This document shows, piece after piece, positions 29,407 through 36,925 of a DNA stretch of 36,925 nucleotides. The notes under the pieces were generated by a model that saw only the letters and a list, made by a program, of their open reading frames with translations, did not search any database and was not told where the DNA came from. The stretch spans positions 1 through 36,925 of the forward strand of contig JALKBU010000489.1 of NCBI GenBank assembly GCA_023091735.1, read 5' to 3'. The translations under genes were made by a program, and so were the position numbers. The DNA is from Trichomonas tenax (lineage: Eukaryota; Parabasalia; Trichomonadida; Trichomonadidae). Position 1 is the first letter of the stretch, and each line of letters begins with the position of its first letter.

Positions 29407-30372
29407 TTAGTTTGGAACAATGTTAGATTGGATGAATGCCTGCGTCGAACCTCCCTGATCTGACGCAATGACAATATTTCCATCATCTGATGATACAGCG
29501 CTGTTTATAGCTGCTGTGAAAACACCAAGGCGCTGTATTGGCTTAAGACTCTTGTCAAAGACTTTAATGGACGAGAAATCAGCGCCTCCTGCAATGATTT
29601 CTCCAGTTCTTGGACAGAATTTGCAAGTATATAAGTTAACAGTGTCATTGGAGCCCCACTCACAGAAGTTGAACATCTCACCGCTCCTTGTATCCCAAAG
29701 TTCGATTGGCCTTTCTTGTCTCCAAGCGCCCGTCAATAAAATATCATTTCTGTAATCGATTGTATCTCCGCTAATCATTGGTCCTCCAAACGTTCTAATT
29801 GGTTGTCCATTTCGGGTGTCCCACATCAAAACTGTTGCATCTGCAGAACCCGAGAAAATTATATTTTCGACTTTGCTGTAGATGAGAGAATAGATTGGGA
29901 GCGAATGCCCGTGTCCCTCTGATGGAGAATCATGTGTGTAGTCTGAAATTTTCCTTCCTGTGCCAGAATCAAAAATGGAAATTATGGCATCTTTTCCTGC
30001 AATGGCATATCTGTCTCCTTTCTTCGAGAAATCACATGTATATAGATTTGCTTCAGACTTATTCATGTTTTCTTGCTTCAATCCAGATTTGTAGTTGTAA
30101 ATTCCCCATTTTCCAGCAGAAGTGACCGACAACAGCTGATCCTGATTCGCTGGGTTGAATCTAGAGCACGTAATGACGGAATTCTCCTTATCAACTTGGA
30201 CGGAATAAGCGACTTTTCCAGTTCTAGAAGACAAAATGTTGACAGTTCCGTTCCACATCGAGACACAGACGTCCTGATTGTTCTGCGACATCACTAAATG
30301 GTGGACGCCGACCCCTGGATTTGAAAATGTCCACAGAGCCAAAGGATTATAGTGCCTGCTCTCTTTTGACAT
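29407..30372 (-). CDS. WD40-repeat beta-propeller protein
   Basis: The 321-residue protein consists of about seven WD repeats and little else. Clear blades include YSLIYSKVENIIFSGSADAT followed by VLMWDTRNGQPIRTF, LLTGAWRQERPIELWDTRSG, and DFSKKGDRYAIAGKDAIISI with FDSGTGRK. Such proteins are scaffolds for complexes. The sequence recalls small scaffolding WD proteins such as the Pex7/Rae1/WDR groups, but none can be chosen, so no specific role is given. The ATG at 30370-30372 lies 18 bases after a textbook initiator (TCACTTTTCAATA). The stop is TAA with a TAAG/TAAAG signal about 15-20 bases later. It is divergent to RSP3 across a 760-base gap. Confidence 0.85.
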   Translation of the reverse strand: MSKESRHYNPLALWTFSNPGVGVHHLVMSQNNQDVCVSMWNGTVNILSSRTGKVAYSVQVDKENSVITCSRFNPANQDQLLSVTSAGKWGIYNYKSGLKQENMNKSEANLYTCDFSKKGDRYAIAGKDAIISIFDSGTGRKISDYTHDSPSEGHGHSLPIYSLIYSKVENIIFSGSADATVLMWDTRNGQPIRTFGGPMISGDTIDYRNDILLTGAWRQERPIELWDTRSGEMFNFCEWGSNDTVNLYTCKFCPRTGEIIAGGADFSSIKVFDKSLKPIQRLGVFTAAINSAVSSDDGNIVIASDQGGSTQAFIQSNIVPN

Positions 30373-30379
30373 CTTGATT

Positions 30380-30392
30380 TATTGAAAAGTGA
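30380..30392 (-). promoter_or_regulatory. Initiator of the WD40 gene
   Basis: TCACTTTTCAATA on the minus strand matches TCAYTWYTCATTA at 12 of 13 positions. The start predicted at 30390 gives an 18-base leader. Confidence 0.75.
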
Positions 30393-30438
30393 CTGCATGA
30401 TTCTTCCATTTTACAGGTCATAAAATATTTTCTATATG

Positions 30439-30556
30439 TTACATGACAAAAATCAAAATCATGTTATTTACACGGCAAACATTCTCCTTTACGTGGCATT
30501 ATTATTATTCGTGCTTTACTTGTCAAAAAAATATCAATTCAGCATTTTACTTGTAT
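30439..30556 (-). repeat. Cluster of five TGNCANGTAAA motifs 5' of the WD40 gene
   Basis: Read on the minus strand: TGTCATGTAA (30439-30448), TGCCGTGTAAA (30468-30478), TGCCACGTAAA (30488-30498), TGACAAGTAAA (30515-30525) and ATACAAGTAAAA (30545-30556). Spacing is 20-30 bases. Here they point toward the gene, opposite to the Rab and CARMIL-like clusters, so the element may work in either direction. Confidence 0.6.
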
Positions 30557-31133
30557 AATGAATATGGAGGCATTGTGAGATAAAATATAATGCATAGAAG
30601 GATGGATGCACTCAATAACACACATTAGATTGAAAAATGAGAAATTTATTTCAAATTTTGAAATTAACAAATATTTCATTATATATCAATGAATTTATAC
30701 TTAGCTAGTTAAATTAAATATATACACAAAAGCATATAGCGTATGCAGCAAAATATATTTTCGAAATTCTGAATTCATAAATATGGTATCTGTTATTCAA
30801 ATTTTCATATTTACAAAGAGAAGTGAAGTATAATTCCAGAAAGAAAATATCCAATTCACCAAAATATATTCTAAATATTTTGAGATTAATGGTAACAATA
30901 TAAAATAACTAAATGAGTATATTATAATAGAGAAATAATGAAAATGTATAAAGAGTAGAGGGCTCAAATCAAAATATAAAATCTCAACAATTTAATATAG
31001 CGAGATTTAAGTGTGAAAATCCAAGTATTTAAGCTATACATCATAAAGAAATGATATATCCGAGGACAAAAAGGCAATGTAAATAATAACGTTCTTTTTT
31101 CTAATTTTTTTTCGAAAAAAAATACGTTAGTCA
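30557..31133. other. AT-rich upstream region of RSP3
   Basis: No gene or clear initiator was seen. GGCAATGTAAATAATAACGTT at about 31073-31093 contains an AACGTT Myb-type word and a weak relative of the dispersed motif. Confidence 0.4.
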
Positions 31134-32237
31134 ATGCTGGACTCTGCGTTCACCTTCCAAGCGTCAGCTCGTGCAGTCGAGCAACGGGATAGATATCGCA
31201 GTACTAACGCACCGAATGGACCCTGCTTGATAACCGTGGACCCACGCGTTTGCCGTGGTTCTACGTATTCACGTCATAAACCAGTCGAACAAGAACAACC
31301 TAAGCCAAAGCCAAAAAGAAAATTAGCATCGCCGAGGGATAGAAGCCTGATGGCTGGAATCCCGAACGACACTTTAGTTGCCGCTCCGCAAAAAGAAAAT
31401 CGAATTGACTTAGAAATACAGACAGAACCATACCTTCAGGAAGTCGTCGAAAAGCCAGTAATCGTAAATCAGGATACGCAGACAGACGAATTCCTCGATC
31501 GTCCGGAAACGCCGCCATATATTCCGCCTAAAAACGGCATAGACATCGAAATTCAGGTCGTGGAGTCGGATCTTTTCGATTTCGACTTCGAAGTAAAGCC
31601 AATTGTGGCAACAATCGTCAGCAAAACTCTCGAACAGGCATTTCTTGAAGTGCACGAAGAAGAGGAATTAATTGCTATCAGGCGTCACAAGGAGGCCATC
31701 GAGCACCAGCGCAACGTTGAACTCGCTGATGTTCAGCGTCTCGAAGAGGCAGAAAAGAGAAAATTCGAAGAAAAGCAGCACCGTCTCGAGGAACGCGAAA
31801 GAATCGAGAGGGAACAGAGAGAGCTCAGAGAGAAGATCGCTGCACTTGGTTATGCGGAGTTCTTCGCTTCGGATCTCATCAGCAACGCAATTACAGCACT
31901 CGAGAGACGTGGATTCTTCTACGACGAAGTCGAGCGTGACATCGAGACAAACTTCATGCCATGGTTAGCAAAGGCTATGGCTGAGTCTGGAGAAACTCGC
32001 GAATTACAAGAAGCGATTGTTGACCAGGTCAATAACGAAACTATCCGTGTTGAAGAAAAGATGTGCTCAGAGATAAGGAAGCAGTTAGACTCCCAAGATA
32101 ACGACGAAGTTGAACGCCGTAACAAGATGAAGAGAATGATGCTTATTGAAGATATTATGGCCCATAAGATTAAAGAGGCTAATAAAGGTAAGGAAAAGAA
32201 GACAGAAAAGCACGATGAAGAAGAGGATAAGGAGTAA
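31134..32237 (+). CDS. RSP3: Radial spoke protein 3 (flagellar axoneme)
   Basis: The 367-residue protein matches the Radial_spoke_3 family along its length. It has the N-terminal axoneme-targeting region with DPRVCRGSTYS (57-67, family RVVRGNTYA), repeated QT dipeptides (EIQTEPYL, DTQTDEFLDRPETPPYIPPK) and DLFDFDFEVKPI. The conserved helix KTLEQAFLEVHEEEELIAIR that carries the AKAP-type dimerisation/docking surface follows. Next is a long charged coiled coil, then GFFYDEVERDIETNFMPWL. RSP3 anchors the spoke to the outer doublet and docks RIIa/Dpy-30 proteins and calmodulin-linked partners that control dynein. It is shorter than Chlamydomonas RSP3, with a simple Lys/Glu tail. The stop is TAAAG, overlapping a poly(A)-type signal. 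Codon use is markedly GC-richer than that of its neighbours, which suggests high expression. Confidence 0.96.
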   Translation: MLDSAFTFQASARAVEQRDRYRSTNAPNGPCLITVDPRVCRGSTYSRHKPVEQEQPKPKPKRKLASPRDRSLMAGIPNDTLVAAPQKENRIDLEIQTEPYLQEVVEKPVIVNQDTQTDEFLDRPETPPYIPPKNGIDIEIQVVESDLFDFDFEVKPIVATIVSKTLEQAFLEVHEEEELIAIRRHKEAIEHQRNVELADVQRLEEAEKRKFEEKQHRLEERERIEREQRELREKIAALGYAEFFASDLISNAITALERRGFFYDEVERDIETNFMPWLAKAMAESGETRELQEAIVDQVNNETIRVEEKMCSEIRKQLDSQDNDEVERRNKMKRMMLIEDIMAHKIKEANKGKEKKTEKHDEEEDKE

Positions 32238-32860
32238 AGTTTTTATTCATTTTTTTTTGTAAACGCTCACAAATCTAAACTTTATATTCTTTCTTTTTAC
32301 CTCCAAATCTACAATCCTAAAAACTAAAGACGCAAAAATACGAAATAACGTATAATTTTATTACTTCAAATCTCAAATTCGATCTTCATAACATTTATGA
32401 ACATGATATATTACATCTAAAAAGATTATATATTGACTCTCAATCTTCAATTTTGATTTTTGAATTTCCTCAAAAATATTATTTTGAAATCATATCTTGA
32501 CAATTAAAATATAATCATTTTACATGATAAAAATCTGCTTTACTATGAATTGAAGGTTATAACTGAAAAACTAATTTTTGAAATTTTGTATATTTCAGTT
32601 TTTGGGTATTCTGAAACAGCAGAAATAACTAAAAGAGAGTGATACGAATCTTTATAATAAAAAAAGTCAGATACCGAAAGTTGTCAAGAAAAAGTGACAT
32701 AAAAGTGATTTTATCTGACATGTAAAGTTGTCAGAATCTCTAGTTTTATGTGCCAAAATATTAATATTTTTGACATGTAAAGTCCTATAATTTTTCAAAT
32801 TATATATTAATTTTTATTTCAAAATCGCGGCTTACAGGAATAACTGGGGACTACATTGAC
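32238..32860. other. AT-rich intergenic stretch with dispersed motifs
   Basis: No gene was seen. Two identical TGACATGTAAAG copies lie at 32716-32727 and 32771-32782. One opposite copy (TTTACATGATA) lies at 32518-32528. Confidence 0.45.
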
Positions 32861-33250
32861 ACAGGTACCACGCATGTTAGTAGCTAAACTCACAGATCTT
32901 CCTTTCATACGCCATCATTAAGAAATCAAAGATTTACATTTCAGAATGCCTCTGAAGAGCAAAATTAAATGCTTGATTGGGACTTGTAGCCAAGGTGCTA
33001 GCAATCCAGTCCACAGTTCTTCCTTTCAGAAGCATTCTGTAAAGTAAATCGCTTATTATTTCGAAAATCGAGTCTGAAAGGAAGAACTGTGGACTAGGTT
33101 GCTAAGATTTGGGCATTTGTGCCAATCCAGACCACAATTCTTCCTTTCAGAAGCATTCTGTAGAGTAAATCGCTGATTATTTCGAAAATCGAGTCTGAAA
33201 GGAAGAACTGTGGACTGGATTGCTAGCATTTTGGCTATCAGTGCCAATGA
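32861..33250. repeat. Foldback repeat cluster with nested inverted and tandem units
   Basis: Two 121-bp units lie in tandem, each built as left arm, 44-base middle, right arm. The left arm of unit 1 (32998-33029) and the right arm of unit 2 (33195-33226) are perfect 32-base inverted repeats. The other two arms (33074-33104 and 33124-33150) are close copies. The middles (33030-33073 and 33151-33194) are direct repeats, 42 of 44 identical. A diverged third copy with an inverted middle precedes them (about 32905-32960). Outer sequence (TAGCCAAGGTG / CATTTTGGCTA) extends the symmetry. It looks like a non-autonomous foldback element or MITE array; no coding sequence is present. Confidence 0.85.
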
Positions 33251-33339
33251 ACCACTTATTTTTTCCTTCCAAAGTAAATTTAATCAAATATAGGATATCA
33301 TTCTTCCAATAATAAAAAATAGAAAATAGTGTTTAAAAG

Positions 33340-35808
33340 TTATTCCATGTATGTTTCCTCTGAAGGCTGGTTAGCATTATATGCTGCCCACCTATCAGAC
33401 CTTGGAGCGAGCTCCGATGGCATATGTCTAATCCAATCAAACACAGTGAAGCAGTTCCTGTTGACACAGTTGAACTCGAGTTTATCTGGCATCTGGTTCC
33501 TCATTATGACGCCTTCATTAAGACATCTCTCACCTCTGAACTTGAAGTTTGTTGGGCACTCAAACATGAAGACCGTCTTTGGCGCATCTGGATATGCTTC
33601 TCTATCTGGATGGAAGATGACTTCTACAGCAACTTCCTTTGGTAAGTAAACTTGCCTCTTTGTTCTGACGATTGGGATGATCTTGAGGTGCCTCTTCTTC
33701 ATCTCCTGGAACTGGAGTGTGAAAGCAGGCCATTTTGTCCACTTCTCTGTTGGATGGCCGTTCTTGTGCACAGTGACCCAATCTGGATGTGTCTCTGTGA
33801 ACTCTGTCATGCAGTATCTCTTCTCTTCGACATCTAAGATGCAAAGCTGGAAGTCAAGTTCGATATAATGCTTCGTTGAATCGCGGAGCCATATATAAAC
33901 TTCTCCTTTGCTTTCTGGCGTGACAACGAAGTTTTCTTCAGCTTCCTTGTCCTTGCCATCATTATCTTTCTTATCTTTATCTTCCTTATCTTTGCTCTTA
34001 TCTTTTCCGTCTTTGTCCTTCTTGTGCTTGTCGTCTTTGTCATCCTTTCCAGACTTGTTCTGTGTGTCGTCATCTGGTTCGAAGATCAATTCGCGTGTTA
34101 AGACTGGTGCCGATTCTTCTGCATTATCATCACCATTCTTGTCAGAATCATCGTTCTTTCCTGTCTGATTTGTTGGAATGTCTGATGCCCGAGCTTCATC
34201 ATCTGGCTCTCCATCCTTATTATCTTTGCCTTCCTCGGCCTTATTCTTATCATCAGAGACATCCTTGTTCTTATCTGCATCGTCATTCTTGTTATCTTTG
34301 CCTTCTTCGGCTTTGTTCTTGTCAGAATCATCATTCTTTCCTGATTTGTCAACATCCTTGTTGTCAGCATTCTCTTCTGGGAATCCATCGAGTTGAATGT
34401 CGCGCGTTGAGACAGGTCCTGTTTCTTCACCATCCTTGGCTTCTTCGCCTTCTGGTTTGCCGGACTGCTGCTTGTCTGAGTCGTTTGGTGTTGCAGCTTC
34501 GTCAACAGGCTTATTGGCTTCTTCGCCATTCTTGTTTTCGTCTGCATCACCATTCTGTTCATTCTTATTGGCTTCTTCACCATTTTTCGAATCATTTGCT
34601 GGTTTCTGCTCTTCTTCGGGCTTTCCAGACTGATTCTTGTCGGCATCAGATGGTGTAGCTTGTTCTGCAACAGGCTGTGCTTCTTCCAGCTTCTGTTCTT
34701 CCGCTGGCTTCGCGTCTTCTTGTAGAGGAGCGTTTGCAGCAGCGATTTTATCTCTCTGGCGCCTCCTGACTTCCTTAACGTTCTCATTGTTCCTGAAGAA
34801 GTGGTAGAACTCAGAAACCTGTGTAACAATTGACTTTTCATCTGGAGATTCAACTTCAAGATCTTCGTGTTCGAGGAAATTGTTAATTCCGACCTCCTCC
34901 ATCAATCCGAACGCGACATCGATAGCTTTATCCTGTGGAATGTTGTTGTAATCGACAGCCATTGGGACATATCTGTGAATGATGGCACAGAACGGTAAAC
35001 CACCGCGCCATGACTTAGAGAAGTCCTTAATATTGACTCCTGCGTGTCCATCAGTGCTCTTCTTCGCCCAATTAAGAAGTCTGTCGCGTCCAGACATCTT
35101 TTTCTTTGGCTTCTTCGGTTCTTCCTTCACTGGTGTCGCCGACTTGTTTTCTGTCGGCTTTGATGGAATTGGAGCTTCCTTATTTTCTGCTGGCGCTGCT
35201 TCATTCTTTGCTGGTGTTTGCTTTGGTTGTGTATTCTTATCATTTTGTTCCTTATTCTTGTCGTCTTGGTCATTAGCGGCGTTCATATTCTCCTCATTCT
35301 CTGCCTTGTTCGCTTCATCTTCTTTTGATTTGGATTCGTTATTTTGTTTATTGGCTTCTTTTTCGTTAATCTCTGCTTCATCGTGCGCAGGGAGTTTCAT
35401 ATCCGTGAGTGTTTCGTGGTCGTCGAAGAAATCGTCACTACTGTCATCTTTAATTGCTTCAACCTGATATTTATTGATCAAAGACCAGATCAATCCGAGT
35501 ATGAGTTTAAGGTTTCCTTGCAAAATGTCATCGCCTCCGATACCGACAAGCTTAATTCCCATTTTTGACTGAATGTAGTCAACCACCATTCGACAATTCT
35601 CTAATTTCTGGAAGTTCTGCCTCGGCTTTTTATGCCACCTGCTCGAGAACGGCTGGTTCGACAAAATTTCGCATAAATTTATCAACATAGTTCCATCACA
35701 GAGATCTGTCTGCAAATTATCAATGTGGAGGTCCCTATTCTTCAGATATGAGTTAGTCCACTTCGTAAATGTGTTTATCTGTGTCTTTTCCCATGTACGT
35801 TCTCCCAT
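33340..35808 (-). CDS. Two-CH-domain cytoskeletal protein with long acidic linker
   Basis: The 822-residue protein has an N-terminal calponin-homology domain (about 5-117: FTKWTNSYLKN, LCDGTMLINLCEILS, LKLILGLIWSLI). A roughly 120-residue Asn/Glu/Lys-rich spacer precedes a second CH domain (about 238-345: GRDRLLNWAKKSTDGH, WRGGLPFCAIIHRYVP). A 290-residue Asp/Lys/Asn/Glu-rich linker with internal repeats follows, then a compact C-terminal domain (about 640-822: GEVYIWLRDSTKHYIELDF, HLKIIPIVRTKRQVYLP). Paired CH domains of the alpha-actinin/filamin type bind F-actin. The second half has no spectrin or filamin repeats. The final domain vaguely recalls a C2/calpain-III-like beta sandwich, which I cannot confirm. 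A TTTGGCGC site and CACTTTTATC precede the ATG. Long frames on the other strand here are shadows of the low-complexity linker. Confidence 0.9.
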   Translation of the reverse strand: MGERTWEKTQINTFTKWTNSYLKNRDLHIDNLQTDLCDGTMLINLCEILSNQPFSSRWHKKPRQNFQKLENCRMVVDYIQSKMGIKLVGIGGDDILQGNLKLILGLIWSLINKYQVEAIKDDSSDDFFDDHETLTDMKLPAHDEAEINEKEANKQNNESKSKEDEANKAENEENMNAANDQDDKNKEQNDKNTQPKQTPAKNEAAPAENKEAPIPSKPTENKSATPVKEEPKKPKKKMSGRDRLLNWAKKSTDGHAGVNIKDFSKSWRGGLPFCAIIHRYVPMAVDYNNIPQDKAIDVAFGLMEEVGINNFLEHEDLEVESPDEKSIVTQVSEFYHFFRNNENVKEVRRRQRDKIAAANAPLQEDAKPAEEQKLEEAQPVAEQATPSDADKNQSGKPEEEQKPANDSKNGEEANKNEQNGDADENKNGEEANKPVDEAATPNDSDKQQSGKPEGEEAKDGEETGPVSTRDIQLDGFPEENADNKDVDKSGKNDDSDKNKAEEGKDNKNDDADKNKDVSDDKNKAEEGKDNKDGEPDDEARASDIPTNQTGKNDDSDKNGDDNAEESAPVLTRELIFEPDDDTQNKSGKDDKDDKHKKDKDGKDKSKDKEDKDKKDNDGKDKEAEENFVVTPESKGEVYIWLRDSTKHYIELDFQLCILDVEEKRYCMTEFTETHPDWVTVHKNGHPTEKWTKWPAFTLQFQEMKKRHLKIIPIVRTKRQVYLPKEVAVEVIFHPDREAYPDAPKTVFMFECPTNFKFRGERCLNEGVIMRNQMPDKLEFNCVNRNCFTVFDWIRHMPSELAPRSDRWAAYNANQPSEETYME

Positions 35809-35841
35809 TTTTTGTTACCAAAAAATAAAATAAAATAAACG

Positions 35842-35862
35842 ATAAAAGTGCGCCAAATCTCA
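35842..35862 (-). promoter_or_regulatory. E2F-like site fused to an initiator-like core
   Basis: On the minus strand, AGATTTGGCGCACTTTTATC places an exact E2F core (TTTGGCGC, 35850-35857) directly against CACTTTTATC, which differs from the TCACTTTTAT initiator by G for T. It ends about 35 bases before the CH-protein ATG. Confidence 0.45.
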
Positions 35863-36759
35863 TATCCTTATTTCGATTTGCTATTTAATATTTTTACTTA
35901 GCAAAAATTCACAAAATTATTATGAAGACATTTCACTACAAATCTTTATTCTATAATTTGCTTTGATATATGTTTTTCTATCTATTCTTTTGGTCTTTTA
36001 TAAATTAAGTGGTTTTTGATTATATCGTCTAAATATAAAAAATTGAATTTTGTAAAATTGATAAAATGTAATGAAAATCGACATTATTCTTTATGGGCTG
36101 TTACATCTTTTGATGGGCTTTTGGATTGACAAATAAAAAAGATAAACAAAGATTAATCTTCGTTGATCAAAGTTTATGCTTCAACATTGAAGATTTAGTT
36201 TTAGTCACATCTCTGGATTGTATAGTTCAAACGGTACATCTCAAAAATCAGATTTTCAAAATGTTGAATAAATATCCGTTATCATCGATTTATGTCTTCT
36301 AAATGTGATCAATAAAAGGTCGTATAGAGGCTAAAGTTTTTATCACGTATAAATTGATTATCTCCTAAAATAATTTAGTTTGAATAAATATATTGATTCA
36401 AAAAGTAAATTTTTTTAGTATGCAGTGTATAAACTTCGGACAGCTTTGAGAATCGGAATAAGAAAATTAGGGTGTAACAAATGTATTTTGAAGAGTTTTG
36501 ATTTTTTAAAATAAACAGGGTGCGGCTCTATCCATCCCCATTTAAGGTATAAAATTTTATTTTATGTTAAGCAAGTTAAACCTGATATAGACATAGTACA
36601 TTAAGTTTATCTTTAATAAAATTTTGGAATTTGTTGATGATATTGACCTGTCAAATTTAGACTCTCAAAATATTCTATGAGCTTGTCTAAAAGACGTATT
36701 TCCCACAATTGAGTCTATGACAAAAGTGAACACCAAAAAGTGACAGGTGAACCTTAAAG
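35863..36759. other. AT-rich intergenic stretch
   Basis: Upstream region of the CH protein. No gene, RNA gene or clear repeat was seen before the initiator cluster at the right end. Confidence 0.45.
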
Positions 36760-36772
36760 TCACTTTTCATGA
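36760..36772 (+). promoter_or_regulatory. Strong initiator near the right end
   Basis: TCACTTTTCATGA matches the trichomonad initiator at 12 of 13 positions. It overlaps an ATG (36769) that opens only a 48-codon frame of no recognisable family, ending at 36913-36915. Further TCACYTTT words in both directions lie at about 36736-36830. It may drive a transcript that continues past the window. Confidence 0.45.
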
Positions 36773-36925
36773 ATAAACGGTCACTTTTTGTGCGGGCGAA
36801 TTGTCACCTTTATAAAAAGTGTCATAAATATCTTTGTTGTCTAACCAATACATCCAGGTTAGTGTTGTTGACGAGCCACAACTCTATCATCAACGAGCAT
36901 ATACCTAACTGGTAATTGGTAAGAA

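Noticed and set aside
31203..31214. ACTAACGCACCG, similar to the trichomonad 3' splice consensus ACTAACACACAG
   Set aside because: It lies within a continuous, conserved RSP3 reading frame and there is no upstream GTAYGT.
34062..34859. Several long frames on both strands opposite the CH-protein linker
   Set aside because: They are shadows of low-complexity Asp/Lys/Asn/Glu codons; composition is leucine/serine or lysine/methionine-rich with no domains.
1..36925. tRNA, rRNA and CRISPR-type arrays
   Set aside because: Looked for GGTTCGA-type T-loops, conserved rRNA words and regular spacer arrays; none found.

Overview
The window looks like AT-rich nuclear DNA of a trichomonad (Parabasalia). 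It is probably a Tritrichomonas-like species, because it is close to Trichomonas vaginalis in gene content but not identical. The evidence is a trichomonad-type cysteine synthase, intron-less genes, short 5' leaders with TCA-initiator motifs close to the ATG, TAAA poly(A)-type signals overlapping stop codons, a BspA-like leucine-rich surface protein, polymorphic-membrane-protein-like surface genes, a stand-alone R2R3 Myb protein and a flagellar radial-spoke protein. This is a comparison from memory; no database search was run.

Layout. Bases 1-213 are not genomic: they carry a low-quality run, an Illumina-adapter remnant and a poly-A tract. A 3' gene end (214-411) and a cysteine synthase (444-1352, minus) follow. 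Bases 2.2-8.0 kb hold an ankyrin-RING gene broken by two frameshifts, one intact Rab GTPase and at least four decayed gene ends, so this is a gene graveyard. A LysM-TLDc protein lies at 8.2-9.4 kb, then a shattered unassigned gene that keeps its initiator (10.3-12.0 kb). Next come a broken Pmp-like surface gene and an intact BspA-like membrane protein in tandem (12.0-15.4 kb), and a CARMIL-like LRR protein (16.0-18.1 kb). Bases 18.2-23.7 kb are mostly non-coding, with remnants, a hairpin island and a Myb gene. Bases 23.7-30.4 kb carry casein kinase 2 beta, an importin/exportin-family receptor, a second broken Pmp-like gene and a WD40 protein. RSP3 (31.1-32.2 kb), a foldback repeat cluster (33.0-33.2 kb) and a long two-CH-domain cytoskeletal protein (33.3-35.8 kb) follow. 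The right end has a strong initiator that may belong to a gene running out of the window.

The genes form no operon or pathway. They are housekeeping, cytoskeletal/flagellar and surface genes on both strands, each with its own promoter. What the known families do not explain is a dispersed degenerate motif, TGNCANGTAAA. I see more than 20 copies, in clusters mainly upstream of three minus-strand genes and never inside an intact gene. Together with the foldback cluster, the E2F-like sites and the two near-perfect hairpins, it is the best candidate here for something undescribed.
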